Origin: Rhizobiales bacterium TMED168
GTDB taxonomy: Bacteria > Pseudomonadota > Alphaproteobacteria > MED-G09
Direction of reading: 5' to 3'
Assembly: GCA_002170885.2 (NCBI GenBank)
Contig: NHHR02000003.1
Location: 1-64,000 of the forward strand
DNA length: 64,000 bases
A program made the translations under genes and the position numbers. The notes beneath the pieces were generated by a model, which did not search any database, was not told where the DNA came from, and saw only the letters and a list, made by a program, of their open reading frames with translations. This document shows, one piece after another, positions 1 through 8,004 of this stretch (its first letter is position 1; every line of letters begins with the position of its first letter).

Positions 1-1
1 T

Positions 2-415
2 GCAATAGTTGAGTATATATTAGAGCGCCATAAAAATGGTGGACTTAAACCCAGTATCAATTCTGAAGAATATCCTCAGTATTTACAATGGTTTCATTAT
101 TGTGAGGGAATGGTAATGCCTCCAATAAATACAATAGTTGTTCAAACAATTTTATTACCAGAAGATAGAAGAGACGAAACAGTTCTTAATCAAGCAAAGA
201 GTCTTTTAACAAAATCTCTAATTCCTGTTGATGAAAACTTAATGAACAAAGAGTATCTAATTGGTGATTTTTCTGCCGCCGATATTATGCTTGGTCACGC
301 TTGTTTTATGAGTAATAGAATGGGTTGTGTTACTGATGAAATGGTTAATTTAAAAGGCTATGTTAATCGTATATCTGAAAGACCTTCTTTTAAAATCGCC
401 ATAGAAATGGAATAG
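2..415 (+). CDS. Glutathione S-transferase-like protein, 5' end cut by window
   Basis: The frame is open from base 2, so 137 residues of the C-terminal part are visible and the thioredoxin-like N-terminal domain lies outside the window. The first methionine near base 110 is internal, because the sequence before it (ending in HYCEGMVMP) reads as the start of the helical domain. The stretch YLIGDFSAADIMLG is the usual GST C-domain motif with its structural Asp, and a final helix ERPSFKIA fits too. GSTs conjugate glutathione to electrophiles or act in isomerase or dehalogenase reactions in the cytosol; the substrate cannot be told. The next gene starts 10 bases downstream on the same strand. Confidence 0.85.
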   Translation, partial: AIVEYILERHKNGGLKPSINSEEYPQYLQWFHYCEGMVMPPINTIVVQTILLPEDRRDETVLNQAKSLLTKSLIPVDENLMNKEYLIGDFSAADIMLGHACFMSNRMGCVTDEMVNLKGYVNRISERPSFKIAIEME

Positions 416-425
416 GCTTACCAAC

Positions 426-1103
426 ATGTACAAATTTTGGACAGTTGATGTATTAAGATTTGTAACTATTTTTTTTACTATTTCAGTTTTTGTATCAATG
501 TTTTTCTACCCTGGTGGGAATATTCATGATCCATCACAGCTCGGTTATTCAATTAGTCATAATTTTTTAAGTGATCTTGGTGGCTACAAATCTCATTCGG
601 GTTTACCAAATTTGATTTCCTTTTTAATTTTCAATTTTTCTATGACTTTATTTACCTTAATAGGTATTTCTTTTTTGTTTATTCCTAAATTATTTAGAGA
701 TGATATTTTAAGTTTTACAATTTCAATCATTGGTTCTGCATTTCTTTTCTTTGGAACTTTTTTCTTTGCTGGAGTTGGTTTTACCCCATACGATTTGTAT
801 CTAGATGAACATATTTTTTTCGCTATAAATGCTTTTAGACTTCTTGTTCCGGGGTTGATTTTGTATTTTTTTGTTCTTATACGAAGTAGTGTGAGTAAGA
901 AATATTCAGTAATGATTTTTTGTTTATTATTTTTTACTTTTTTATATGTTGTTTATCAAATTATAAGTGATAGTCCGTTAACGAGTATTGAGCAAATGAT
1001 AGAGCAGGCAATAATTCAAAAAATTATAACTTTTGTTAATATTATATGTATGTTTTTTTTAAGTTTTGCTTTTTCTGAAAGATTAAAAGATATAAAAACT
1101 TAG
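426..1103 (+). CDS. DUF998-like integral membrane protein
   Basis: The protein has 225 residues with about six predicted membrane segments (near residues 8-27, 62-86, 93-117, 129-151, 160-180 and 197-217). The loop after the first helix carries SHNFLSDLGG (44-53), which resembles the N-x-x-SDLG signature of the DUF998 family. No function is established for that family and I do not assign one. There is no good ribosome-binding site in front of the ATG, which sits 10 bases after the GST stop, so translation may be coupled. It is very rich in Phe and Ile, as expected for a membrane protein in an AT-rich genome. Confidence 0.65.
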   Translation: MYKFWTVDVLRFVTIFFTISVFVSMFFYPGGNIHDPSQLGYSISHNFLSDLGGYKSHSGLPNLISFLIFNFSMTLFTLIGISFLFIPKLFRDDILSFTISIIGSAFLFFGTFFFAGVGFTPYDLYLDEHIFFAINAFRLLVPGLILYFFVLIRSSVSKKYSVMIFCLLFFTFLYVVYQIISDSPLTSIEQMIEQAIIQKIITFVNIICMFFLSFAFSERLKDIKT

Positions 1104-1130
1104 TTAACACTTATTTTTAAAAGGGTATAT

Positions 1131-1706
1131 ATGACAGATAAAATAAATTTTATACTTAATGCCAATAATCAGTATAGCAAAGAGTTTAATAAAGGTGATC
1201 TTCCTGCCCAACCAAAAAAAAATATAGCTATTTTAACTTGTATGGATGCTAGATTTGATCCTGCTAAAGCATTAGGGCTTGAAGAAGGCGATGCCCATGT
1301 AATAAGAAATGCAGGAGGAAGAGTTACAGACGATGCAATTAGATCCTTAGTTATTTCTCATAAATTACTTGCAACCAATGAATGGATATTAATTCAGCAC
1401 ACTGATTGCGGCATGCAAAAGATTTCAGATGAGACTATTGCAAAATTATTGGAGGATGATCTTGAAACAGCTTCTTTTGATGGACAATCTTGGTCAAATA
1501 ATAATACTAAAAGTGAAAACTCTAAACCTGGTTCCAAAGAAGGTCATAATATTAATTGGTATACTTTCTCTAGTTTAAAACAAAGTATGACTGAAGACCT
1601 AAAAATTATTAAGAATCATAGTCTTATACCTAGCAATATTAAAGTTCATGGTTTTATATACGAAGTAAGTTCAGGAAGGCTTATTAAAATAGAAGATTAT
1701 AAATAA
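1131..1706 (+). CDS. Beta-class carbonic anhydrase
   Basis: This enzyme interconverts CO2 and bicarbonate and is probably cytosolic. The zinc site is visible: Cys37 with the Asp39-Arg41 dyad in TCMDARFDP, then His90 and Cys93 in QHTDCGM. The glycine-rich GDAHVIRNAGG stretch between them is typical. At 191 residues it is a short form, like the small type II enzymes related to mycobacterial Rv1284. An AGGG ribosome-binding site lies 7 bases before the ATG. It could supply bicarbonate for the AccBC carboxylase at the far end of the window, but that is inference. The long Ser/Asn/Lys-rich loop near residues 122-142 is unusual but fits the family's variable region. Confidence 0.93.
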   Translation: MTDKINFILNANNQYSKEFNKGDLPAQPKKNIAILTCMDARFDPAKALGLEEGDAHVIRNAGGRVTDDAIRSLVISHKLLATNEWILIQHTDCGMQKISDETIAKLLEDDLETASFDGQSWSNNNTKSENSKPGSKEGHNINWYTFSSLKQSMTEDLKIIKNHSLIPSNIKVHGFIYEVSSGRLIKIEDYK

Positions 1707-1782
1707 ATACAATCTTTATAATTTAAATTGTAAAATTTAGAACAAAACTCTAAACTTTCATAATATTTATTTGGAGAAAATA

Positions 1783-2220
1783 ATGAGAAAATTCATTTTA
1801 TTAAGTTTTTTATGTCTTTTTATGACTAACTCACTAGAGGCGGCCCATCATGAAAATGCAAATGATGACAAAATTATATTTATTTTGGATATGGAAGTTA
1901 TTGATGGCATGGAAAGCAAGGTAGATGATTTAATTAACAGATTGGTCAAAAATGTAAAATTTACTGAACCAGGTACAATGATTTATCAGTATTTTAGATC
2001 TCCAAGTAATAAAATTTCTTTATATGAAGTTTATAACAATAATGAAGATGCCTATTATCATGTTATATCATTTCTGAATGGAAAGCTTAGAAGTGAATTT
2101 GAGTCAACTTTTTCTGTTAAAGGTTTTCAAGTATTAGGAAATTCATCTAAAAAATTAAAAGAAGCAATGACAGTATATACTGAAGATCATAGATCTTCTT
2201 ATAATGGTTTTAAAAGATAG
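1783..2220 (+). CDS. Secreted ABM-type dimeric barrel protein
   Basis: The protein has 145 residues. I start it at the ATG at 1783 because GGAG at 1773-1776 is the ribosome-binding site; a TTG at 1771 would lie inside that site. MRKFILLSFLCLFMTNSLEAA is a clear signal peptide, so the protein is exported. The mature part (IIFILDMEVIDGMESKVDD, then MIYQYFRSP and a KISLYEVYNN stretch) matches the antibiotic-biosynthesis-monooxygenase (ABM) ferredoxin-like barrel. Members are cofactor-free monooxygenases, heme-degrading enzymes or binding proteins. The reaction is unknown. A second, cytosolic ABM protein lies at 3463. Confidence 0.7.
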   Translation: MRKFILLSFLCLFMTNSLEAAHHENANDDKIIFILDMEVIDGMESKVDDLINRLVKNVKFTEPGTMIYQYFRSPSNKISLYEVYNNNEDAYYHVISFLNGKLRSEFESTFSVKGFQVLGNSSKKLKEAMTVYTEDHRSSYNGFKR

Positions 2221-2236
2221 ATTAAAAATTCAATCT

Positions 2237-2761
2237 ATGAAGAAGATATTAATTTTTTCAATACTTTTTATTATTCTTTTATCCTCATTTTTGGGATTGG
2301 GTCCTTTTTTTACTCTTTACTCTATTAAAGGAAGTATTGAGGATAAAAACTCATTTAAATTAAGTAGTAATATTTATTTTCCCGAGTTAAGAGCAAATAT
2401 TAAAGATCAAATTGACTCGTCAATATCTAAAAGAATTTCAGAAAAATTAAGCGATAATCCACTAAATTTTCTAGCTCAAGGGTTAGCAGATGTAGTAATA
2501 GACGAGACCCTTGACGTTTTTCTTACACCAGATGGCTTAGGAAGATTGCTTAAGGGGGAGGATCCATCTTCAATAATTAGAAATAAAAATAAAACAAATA
2601 AAGAGAGTGATCAAATCAAATTACTTGAAAGTGTAAAATTTAAATATCAGTCATTGAATAGATTTATAGTGTTTATAAATACAGTAAATAACAAACAAAT
2701 AAGGCTTCATTTGGATAGATTTGGTTTAAAATGGAAATTAGTTAACGTTATTATTCCTTGA
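2237..2761 (+). CDS. DUF2939 family protein
   Basis: The protein has 174 residues. I start it at the ATG at 2237 (MKKILIFSIL), 16 bases after the previous stop; an earlier in-frame start would run into the preceding gene and spoil the N-terminal membrane helix. After that helix come LGPFFTLYSIKGSIEDKNSF, FPELRANIKDQIDSSI and a GLADVVIDETLDVFLTPDGLGRLL stretch, which follow the pattern of DUF2939 (small proteobacterial proteins with a Tyr/Leu-rich start and a conserved FPxLR element). It is probably inner-membrane anchored and facing the periplasm. No function is known to me. Confidence 0.7.
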   Translation: MKKILIFSILFIILLSSFLGLGPFFTLYSIKGSIEDKNSFKLSSNIYFPELRANIKDQIDSSISKRISEKLSDNPLNFLAQGLADVVIDETLDVFLTPDGLGRLLKGEDPSSIIRNKNKTNKESDQIKLLESVKFKYQSLNRFIVFINTVNNKQIRLHLDRFGLKWKLVNVIIP

Positions 2762-2779
2762 TGCTATTAGTTACTAAAT

Positions 2780-3445
2780 ATGAGTGATAAAAATATAATA
2801 TTTATTGGTGGTACAGGCTTAATAGGGAGCTCTGTTTTAAATTATTTAAGTAAAGAAAATAAAAAGATATATTCACTTACGCGCAATCCAACAAAAAAAA
2901 GATCTGAATTTATAGAAGAAATTATTTTGAACTTTAATACAATGGAATTAAGTAAAGAAATATATAATTGGGATCATATTTATATCTGTCTTGGGAGAAG
3001 AATAAAAATATGGGAATTATTGTATATAAGAAAAAAAGATAGGGAAGAGCACTATAAGATTGAACACGATTATATACTTAATGTTTTAAAAAAAGGAAAA
3101 AAACTTGGGGGTAAAAGTATATCTATAATATCTGCAATAGGGGCAAATCCAAAATCATCAAATTTTTATTTAAAAACAAAAGGCATGACTGAGGAAAGTA
3201 TAAAATTACTTGGTTACGAAAATATAAATATACTTCGTCCTGGTCACATAATCACAAATAAGGAAATAAACAGAACTAATTTTTTAATTTGGCTGATAGA
3301 TATTTTTTCTAAATTTACAAATCCTTTTTTGGTTGGCCCATTAAGAAGGTATAGAGGTATTAAGCTTGATATAATTTCAAAATTTATGGCGAAAAAAAAC
3401 TGTAAGGGTTTAAATATTTTTTATTACGATGATTTTATATCTTAA
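2780..3445 (+). CDS. HTATIP2/TIP30-like NAD(P)-binding oxidoreductase
   Basis: The protein has 221 residues. It opens with a Rossmann beta-strand and the glycine motif IFIGGTGLIGSS (residues 7-18), and later has ISIISAIGANPKSSNFYLKTKG (about 115-135), where Ser, Tyr and Lys fall as in the atypical short-chain dehydrogenases of the HTATIP2/TIP30 group, followed by NINILRPGHI. Family members bind NADPH; their substrates are mostly unknown. It lies 18 bases after the DUF2939 gene and 17 bases before an ABM gene, in a run of eight co-directional genes. The exact role is unassigned. Confidence 0.75.
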   Translation: MSDKNIIFIGGTGLIGSSVLNYLSKENKKIYSLTRNPTKKRSEFIEEIILNFNTMELSKEIYNWDHIYICLGRRIKIWELLYIRKKDREEHYKIEHDYILNVLKKGKKLGGKSISIISAIGANPKSSNFYLKTKGMTEESIKLLGYENINILRPGHIITNKEINRTNFLIWLIDIFSKFTNPFLVGPLRRYRGIKLDIISKFMAKKNCKGLNIFYYDDFIS

Positions 3446-3462
3446 AAATTAGGAGAAAAAAA

Positions 3463-3756
3463 ATGAGTGTTTTAGTTAACTTGGAATTTCCAGTAAAAAA
3501 AAATAAAATAGAAGACTTTTTTGACTTCATGAGGGAGACTTTAGTTGATACAAGGGCCTATGAGGGTTGTATTCGTCTCGAGACCTATCATGAAATTGAA
3601 ACCTCAACGGTTCTCCTTATTGAGGAATGGGAAAAATTAGAAAATCAAGAGTTCTATATGAATTGGAGAATAGAAACTGGACTGGTAGAAGCGCTTTCTG
3701 AGTTTCTTGAAGGTGAATTAGTAGTTAAGAAATACTTACCAAAAAAGGATGTTTAA
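3463..3756 (+). CDS. Cytosolic ABM-domain monooxygenase-like protein
   Basis: The protein is a single ABM barrel of 97 residues with no signal peptide. The pattern VLVNLEFPVKKNKIEDF, then RAYEGCIRLETYHE and LIEEWEKLENQEFYMNWR is typical of the family, which forms dimers and contains quinol monooxygenases and other cofactor-free oxygenases. AGGAG lies 7-8 bases before the ATG. The next gene starts 2 bases after its stop, so the two are co-transcribed and perhaps coupled. The substrate is unknown. Confidence 0.78.
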   Translation: MSVLVNLEFPVKKNKIEDFFDFMRETLVDTRAYEGCIRLETYHEIETSTVLLIEEWEKLENQEFYMNWRIETGLVEALSEFLEGELVVKKYLPKKDV

Positions 3757-3758
3757 AA

Positions 3759-4946
3759 ATGAAAAAAAATTTCGATATAATTGTATATGGAGCTAGTGGG
3801 TTCACAGGAAAGCTATGTGCAAGATATCTTTCTGAAAATGCAAAAGATATAAAATGGGCAATAGCAGGTAGAAATAAAAAAAAGCTAGAAGATATTAAAA
3901 AAGATTTATCACTTGATGTTGATATATTTATTGCTGAAAGTAACGATGAGGATGCTCTTGATAATATCACACTTAATACACAAGTCGTTTTATCAACTGC
4001 AGGTCCATTCCATAGATACAGTTCAAAATTAGTAAAATCGTGTGTTAAAAATTCATCTGATTATGTTGATATTACTGGTGAGTTTTTTTGGATTAGGGAA
4101 ATGATTGATTTACATCATAAAGAAGCATCATCTAAAGGTGTGAGAATTATTCCTGCATGTGGATACGACTCCATTCCATCTGATTTAGGTACATTTTTTG
4201 CAAATTCTAAGATAAAGGAGCCAATAAAAAGGATTGAGTCTTTTCATGCTGGCCAAGGCGGCATTTCTGGTGGAACAACAGAAACAGGATTTTCAATGGG
4301 AGATCTTAAGTTAGGAAAAAAAATGAATGATCCATTTGTTTTAAATCCTGAAAATTCTGTTTCAAAAGAACAAAAATTACTTAGCTCGGACTCTATAGGC
4401 CTGAAAAAAAATAGTTTAATTAAATCATGGACTGGGCCCTTTATAATGGCTGTATCTAATACTAGAGTAGTAAGAAGAAGTGCTGCTCTTTTGGAAACGA
4501 AACAAGAGGGTTATGGTGTTAACTTTACTTATCAAGAGCATGCTTTCTATAAAAAGTTTAAAACCGCTTTTTTAGTAACTTGTGTAACACTTATGTTTGG
4601 CTTAATTTTAAAGACCCCTGTTAGAAAATTAGTTAGACCTTTATTACCAAAACCAGGTGAGGGACCCAGCGAAGATACTATGGAAAATGGCTTCTTTGAT
4701 AGTTTTTTTGCTGCAGAATTAGATAACGGAGAAAAAAAATTATTTCGTGTTCATGGTAAGGGAGACCCAGGTTATAAAGTTACATCTAAATTTGTTTGTG
4801 AAAGCGCCTTAACATTAATTAAGGAACGTGGAGAGTTACCTGGTGGAGAGGAGTATGGGGGTGTTTTGACGCCTGCATCTGGACTTGGACAACCCTTAAT
4901 AGATAGACTTTCTTCAAACGGTGTGAATTTTGAGGGTCCGTTATAA
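3759..4946 (+). CDS. Saccharopine dehydrogenase-like / trans-acting enoyl reductase family protein
   Basis: The protein has 395 residues with an N-terminal Rossmann motif YGASGFTGKL (10-19), then LSTAGPFHRYS, a DYVDITGEFFW stretch and IIPACGYDSIPSDLG, all hallmarks of the saccharopine-dehydrogenase-like reductase group. That group includes mycobacterial trans-acting enoyl reductases (Rv2953-type) and human SCCPDH. The GQGGISGGTTETG element fits the same group. It is more likely a lipid or ketone reductase than a lysine-pathway enzyme, because no lysine genes are near. The stop abuts the convergent SDR gene with no spacer. Confidence 0.8.
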   Translation: MKKNFDIIVYGASGFTGKLCARYLSENAKDIKWAIAGRNKKKLEDIKKDLSLDVDIFIAESNDEDALDNITLNTQVVLSTAGPFHRYSSKLVKSCVKNSSDYVDITGEFFWIREMIDLHHKEASSKGVRIIPACGYDSIPSDLGTFFANSKIKEPIKRIESFHAGQGGISGGTTETGFSMGDLKLGKKMNDPFVLNPENSVSKEQKLLSSDSIGLKKNSLIKSWTGPFIMAVSNTRVVRRSAALLETKQEGYGVNFTYQEHAFYKKFKTAFLVTCVTLMFGLILKTPVRKLVRPLLPKPGEGPSEDTMENGFFDSFFAAELDNGEKKLFRVHGKGDPGYKVTSKFVCESALTLIKERGELPGGEEYGGVLTPASGLGQPLIDRLSSNGVNFEGPL

Positions 4947-5705
4947 TTAAATTGCTATAACACCTCCATCCACTGAAATTGAGTCACCAGTAGTAAAAGC
5001 TGAATCATCTGAAGCTAAAAATAAAACTGCTTTAACAACTTCATCAGGTTCTCCAACTCTGTTCATGGGGTGGCTTGCTCCAAAATCTGCAAGTTGTTTT
5101 TTTGGATCTTCTGCTGCATCAATATATCTTTGCATCATTGGAGTCTTGATTGCACCAGGTTGAACGGAATTACATCTAATTTTATATCCCATTTCTGCAC
5201 AGTGAAGAGCGACCGTCCTAGTTAATGCAAGCACTCCCGCTTTACTGTAATTATAAGCAATTACAAAAGGTTTTGGTCTTGTGGCTAAAGATGAAGAAAA
5301 ATTAACAATAGTTCCTCCATTTTTTTTCATAGCTTTAACACCAAACTGACAACCTAAAAAAACTGATGTACCGTTAATTGAATGTGTTCTATTCCAATGA
5401 TCAAATGTTTCATCTTCAACAGTTGCTGGTTCACTAATTCCAGCGGCATTTATTACAGAGGTAACTTTATTAAATCTATCACCAAGGTAGTTTTCTAAAT
5501 CACTCCAAGACTCCGGTTTAGTAACATCTGCGTGAAAAAACTCACATTTATTGCCAATTTCTTTTGCAACTTTATTACCTAAGTCCTCATTTATATCCAA
5601 GGTTATTGCAGTACCACCTTCTTCAACTACACGTTTTGCGGTAAGTGCACCCATTCCAGATGCCCCTCCAGATATCACAACTATTTTTTCATTGAATCTT
5701 GTCAT
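4947..5705 (-). CDS. Short-chain dehydrogenase/reductase (classical SDR)
   Basis: The protein has 252 residues, the usual length of a classical SDR. It shows the NAD(P) motif SGGASGMG (12-19), Asp37 after the second strand (TLDINE, suggesting NAD preference), INAAG (85-89), the catalytic Ser in NFSSS (about 137-139), Tyr151 and Lys155 in YNYSK, and PGAIKTPM. The C-terminal TGDSISVDGG is typical. GGGAAAA before the ATG is a good ribosome-binding site and overlaps the end of a small upstream frame, so coupling is likely. The substrate is not predictable. Confidence 0.9.
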   Translation of the reverse strand: MTRFNEKIVVISGGASGMGALTAKRVVEEGGTAITLDINEDLGNKVAKEIGNKCEFFHADVTKPESWSDLENYLGDRFNKVTSVINAAGISEPATVEDETFDHWNRTHSINGTSVFLGCQFGVKAMKKNGGTIVNFSSSLATRPKPFVIAYNYSKAGVLALTRTVALHCAEMGYKIRCNSVQPGAIKTPMMQRYIDAAEDPKKQLADFGASHPMNRVGEPDEVVKAVLFLASDDSAFTTGDSISVDGGVIAI

Positions 5706-5836
5706 TATTTTCCCTTTTTTAAAGTTTTTTTATTAAAATATTTTTGGTCTTTTAATCTTTGCTTTTCAAATTCTTTATCAATAGTATTTTCTTTTAAATT
5801 AATCTTTTGACTTGTATTACACACTGAAATTCCCAT
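5705..5836 (-). CDS. Possible 43-residue small protein upstream of the SDR
   Basis: The frame starts at an ATG (5836) preceded by AGG with 7 bases spacing, and its TAA overlaps the SDR ATG by one base. The product is highly charged (many Lys, Glu and Asn), with a single Cys near the start (MGISVCNTSQK) and no membrane segment. I recognise no family. The one-base overlap and the good start signal favour a real leader gene translated together with the SDR, but an AT-rich region can give such a frame by chance. A longer in-frame reading toward 5899 would overlap the divergent DCC gene and is less likely. Confidence 0.4.
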   Translation of the reverse strand: MGISVCNTSQKINLKENTIDKEFEKQRLKDQKYFNKKTLKKGK

Positions 5837-5873
5837 ATCATCACCTATAAACAATATAATATTATGTAACAAT

Positions 5874-6218
5874 ATGAATAAAATCAAAGATAAAAGCAAA
5901 ATTGATGTTTACTACAATGATAGCTGTCCAATTTGTAAAAGAGAGATAGAAGTTTATAAATCAAGGTCCAATGGAATTGATTACAATGACTCTTCATTAA
6001 TGGAAAATAAATATAACAGAAGAATGCATGCCTATGAAGGTGATGTTGAGTATGTAGGCGCTAGCGCTTTTATATTGATATGGAAAAATACACCTGGTTT
6101 TAAGTGGCTAGGCTTATTATTAAATAATAGATTTTGTATCTTCTTTATGAACATAATTTATGAACCTATTGCTTTTTGTTTATATAAAATGCACCTGAGA
6201 AGGAAAAAAAATAAATGA
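5874..6218 (+). CDS. DCC-family (DUF393) thiol-disulfide oxidoreductase-like protein
   Basis: The protein has 114 residues. VYYNDSCPICKREIEVY near the N-terminus carries the CxxC motif in the position typical of the DCC/DUF393 family, and RRMHAYEGDVEYVGASAFILIW is the second family signature. The fold is thioredoxin-like and members are presumed redox proteins, but no substrate is established. The stop codon overlaps the next ATG (ATGA), so it is translationally coupled to the fumarylacetoacetate-hydrolase gene. The promoter must lie in the short divergent gap before it. Confidence 0.85.
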   Translation: MNKIKDKSKIDVYYNDSCPICKREIEVYKSRSNGIDYNDSSLMENKYNRRMHAYEGDVEYVGASAFILIWKNTPGFKWLGLLLNNRFCIFFMNIIYEPIAFCLYKMHLRRKKNK

Positions 6219-7096
6219 AATTAGTTTCTTATATTTATGAAAAAAAGATTGGGATAGGTGCATTAAAAGAAGGTCAAGTAATTCCATTTTCGAATAATTC
6301 AAATATTCCTAACGATATGTTAACTTTTATTGAGGCTGGTGAAAGCTCTCTTGATATGGCAAGAGACGTAATTGAAAAAAATAAAAATGGTATATTACTA
6401 AACGATTGTAAGTTGATTAATCCTATTTTAAGGCCTCCTAAAATATTAGCCATTGGGTTAAACTATCAAGATCATCTTGAGGAAATAAGGTTATTAGGAA
6501 GGAAAGTTGATGATCCAGAAGTACCTATGATTTTTAATAAGCAGTCAACTTCCGCACGAGGCCCTTACGACTCTATTCATGATCCTTTTGTTTCTAAAAA
6601 ATTAGATTACGAAGGCGAATTAGCCTTCGTTATAGGAAAAAAATCCAGGCATGTCCCAAAAGAAGAAGCCCATAATGTGATTGCCGGTTACTGTGTTTCT
6701 AACGATGTTAGTGTAAGAGACTGGCAATTACGTGTGCCAACTTTTACAATTGGTAAGTCTTTTGATACTCATTGTCCTTTTGGACCGGCTATAGTTACAC
6801 CCGAAGAAATTTCAGATCCTCATAATCTCGATATTAAGACTGAGGTTAATGGTATTATAAAACAAAACTCAAATACCAAAAATTTAATTTTTAACTGTTT
6901 TGAACTGATTGAGCACTTATCAACATCTTTTACGCTCGAACCTGGGGATTTAATCCTTACCGGTACCCCTAGCGGAGTTGGAGTTGCCGAGGATAAATTT
7001 TTAAAAAATGGTGATATAGTCAAGATTAGTATTTCTGAATTAGGTTTTATTGAAAACAATGTTATTGATGAGCCAGCATCAACAAAGATTTATTAG
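6215..7096 (+). CDS. Fumarylacetoacetate hydrolase family enzyme
   Basis: The protein has 293 residues with an N-terminal cap of about 70 residues and a FAH catalytic domain. Visible elements are ILAIGLNYQDH (His87), metal ligands Glu133 and Glu135 in YEGELAF, Asp164 in SNDVSVRDWQ, and the C-terminal EPGDLILTGTPSGVG. Relatives hydrolyse or decarboxylate beta-diketo acids such as acylpyruvates, 2-hydroxyhepta-2,4-dienedioate or oxaloacetate, using Mg2+. The exact substrate cannot be read. It overlaps the DCC gene by 4 bases, and its stop is 1 base from the convergent CitE-like gene. Confidence 0.9.
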   Translation: MKLVSYIYEKKIGIGALKEGQVIPFSNNSNIPNDMLTFIEAGESSLDMARDVIEKNKNGILLNDCKLINPILRPPKILAIGLNYQDHLEEIRLLGRKVDDPEVPMIFNKQSTSARGPYDSIHDPFVSKKLDYEGELAFVIGKKSRHVPKEEAHNVIAGYCVSNDVSVRDWQLRVPTFTIGKSFDTHCPFGPAIVTPEEISDPHNLDIKTEVNGIIKQNSNTKNLIFNCFELIEHLSTSFTLEPGDLILTGTPSGVGVAEDKFLKNGDIVKISISELGFIENNVIDEPASTKIY

Positions 7097-7097
7097 T

Positions 7098-7901
7098 TTA
7101 AATCTTATTTTTTGAAATAATTAGTCTATTTTCCATAATTTTTATTATAGGCTTATCAACGACTTTTCCTTTGTATGAAAAAACACCATTGTTACTTTTT
7201 TTATATAATTCAATAATTTCTTTTGCTTCTATTATTTCCTCTTCTGTTGGTAAAAAGTATTTTTTTATAATATTAATTTGTGAAGGGTTAATAACTGCTT
7301 TTGAATGCATTCCAATAGCTTTTGATTTTCTAACTTCATTTTCAAATGCATCTGTATTTAAAATATCCATAAATGGACTATCTATTGAAATTAAATTATT
7401 TATCGAACATTCAATTATAATTTTTGATCTAGCATAAAGCATTGCATCCCAGCTCATTTCAGATCCAATCATGCTACTAAAGTCGGCTGCTCCAAATGAT
7501 AGGCCAATAACTTTTTCATTTTTAGCAATTTTATTTAAGTTGTTAATTGCTAATGGTGTTTCAATTAAAGGAATAATCTTAATATTTTTTGATATTTTCT
7601 TGAAATCTTCTTCGTTTTCAAATTTAGGAATAATAAAAGTAAAATCTAATTCACTTAGCATCTCTATATCTCTTAATCCGTTTTCAGCATTTATATCATT
7701 AACTCTTATGTAAATTATTACATTTGGATTATTTCTTAATAAATATTTTAACAGATCTTCTCTTGCTTTTGCTTTATCGTTAGATAATACGGAATCTTCA
7801 AGATCAAAAATAATTCCGTCTGCACCAGCTTTAATAGCTTTTTCAACATAATTAAGTTTATTTGCAGGTATAAAAATTGGACAAATAGGAAATTTATTCA
7901 T
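7098..7901 (-). CDS. HpcH/HpaI aldolase / CitE-like lyase
   Basis: The protein has 267 residues when started at the ATG at 7901, which has GGAA about 8 bases upstream; the ATG four codons earlier has no such site. The TIM-barrel features of CitE-type enzymes are visible: DGIIFDLEDSVLSNDKAKAR near the start, IYIRVND, IIPLIETPLAI and LSFGAADFSSMIG, ending with GMHSKAVINPSQI. Family members cleave citryl-CoA, malyl-CoA, citramalyl-CoA or related CoA thioesters in a Mg2+-dependent way. With no citrate lyase alpha or gamma genes nearby, a CoA-ester lyase in acid degradation is more likely than true citrate lyase. Confidence 0.85.
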   Translation of the reverse strand: MNKFPICPIFIPANKLNYVEKAIKAGADGIIFDLEDSVLSNDKAKAREDLLKYLLRNNPNVIIYIRVNDINAENGLRDIEMLSELDFTFIIPKFENEEDFKKISKNIKIIPLIETPLAINNLNKIAKNEKVIGLSFGAADFSSMIGSEMSWDAMLYARSKIIIECSINNLISIDSPFMDILNTDAFENEVRKSKAIGMHSKAVINPSQINIIKKYFLPTEEEIIEAKEIIELYKKSNNGVFSYKGKVVDKPIIKIMENRLIISKNKI

Positions 7902-8004
7902 TTTTAGTTCCATAAATTTTATATAATCTTATCATTAAATATTAAAATGTAGTATGGAAAAACTATATATAGTAAAATTACTTTTTTAAAAGTGTGATAT
8001 TTTG

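Noticed and set aside
1729..1750. Short inverted repeat TTTAGA/TCTAAA after the carbonic anhydrase gene as a terminator
   Set aside because: The stem has only 6 A/T-rich pairs and no T-tract follows.
7962..7973. Perfect 12-base palindrome ACTATATATAGT in the gap between the CitE-like and SDR genes
   Set aside because: It is built almost only of A and T and is expected by chance in this base composition; no second copy was seen.
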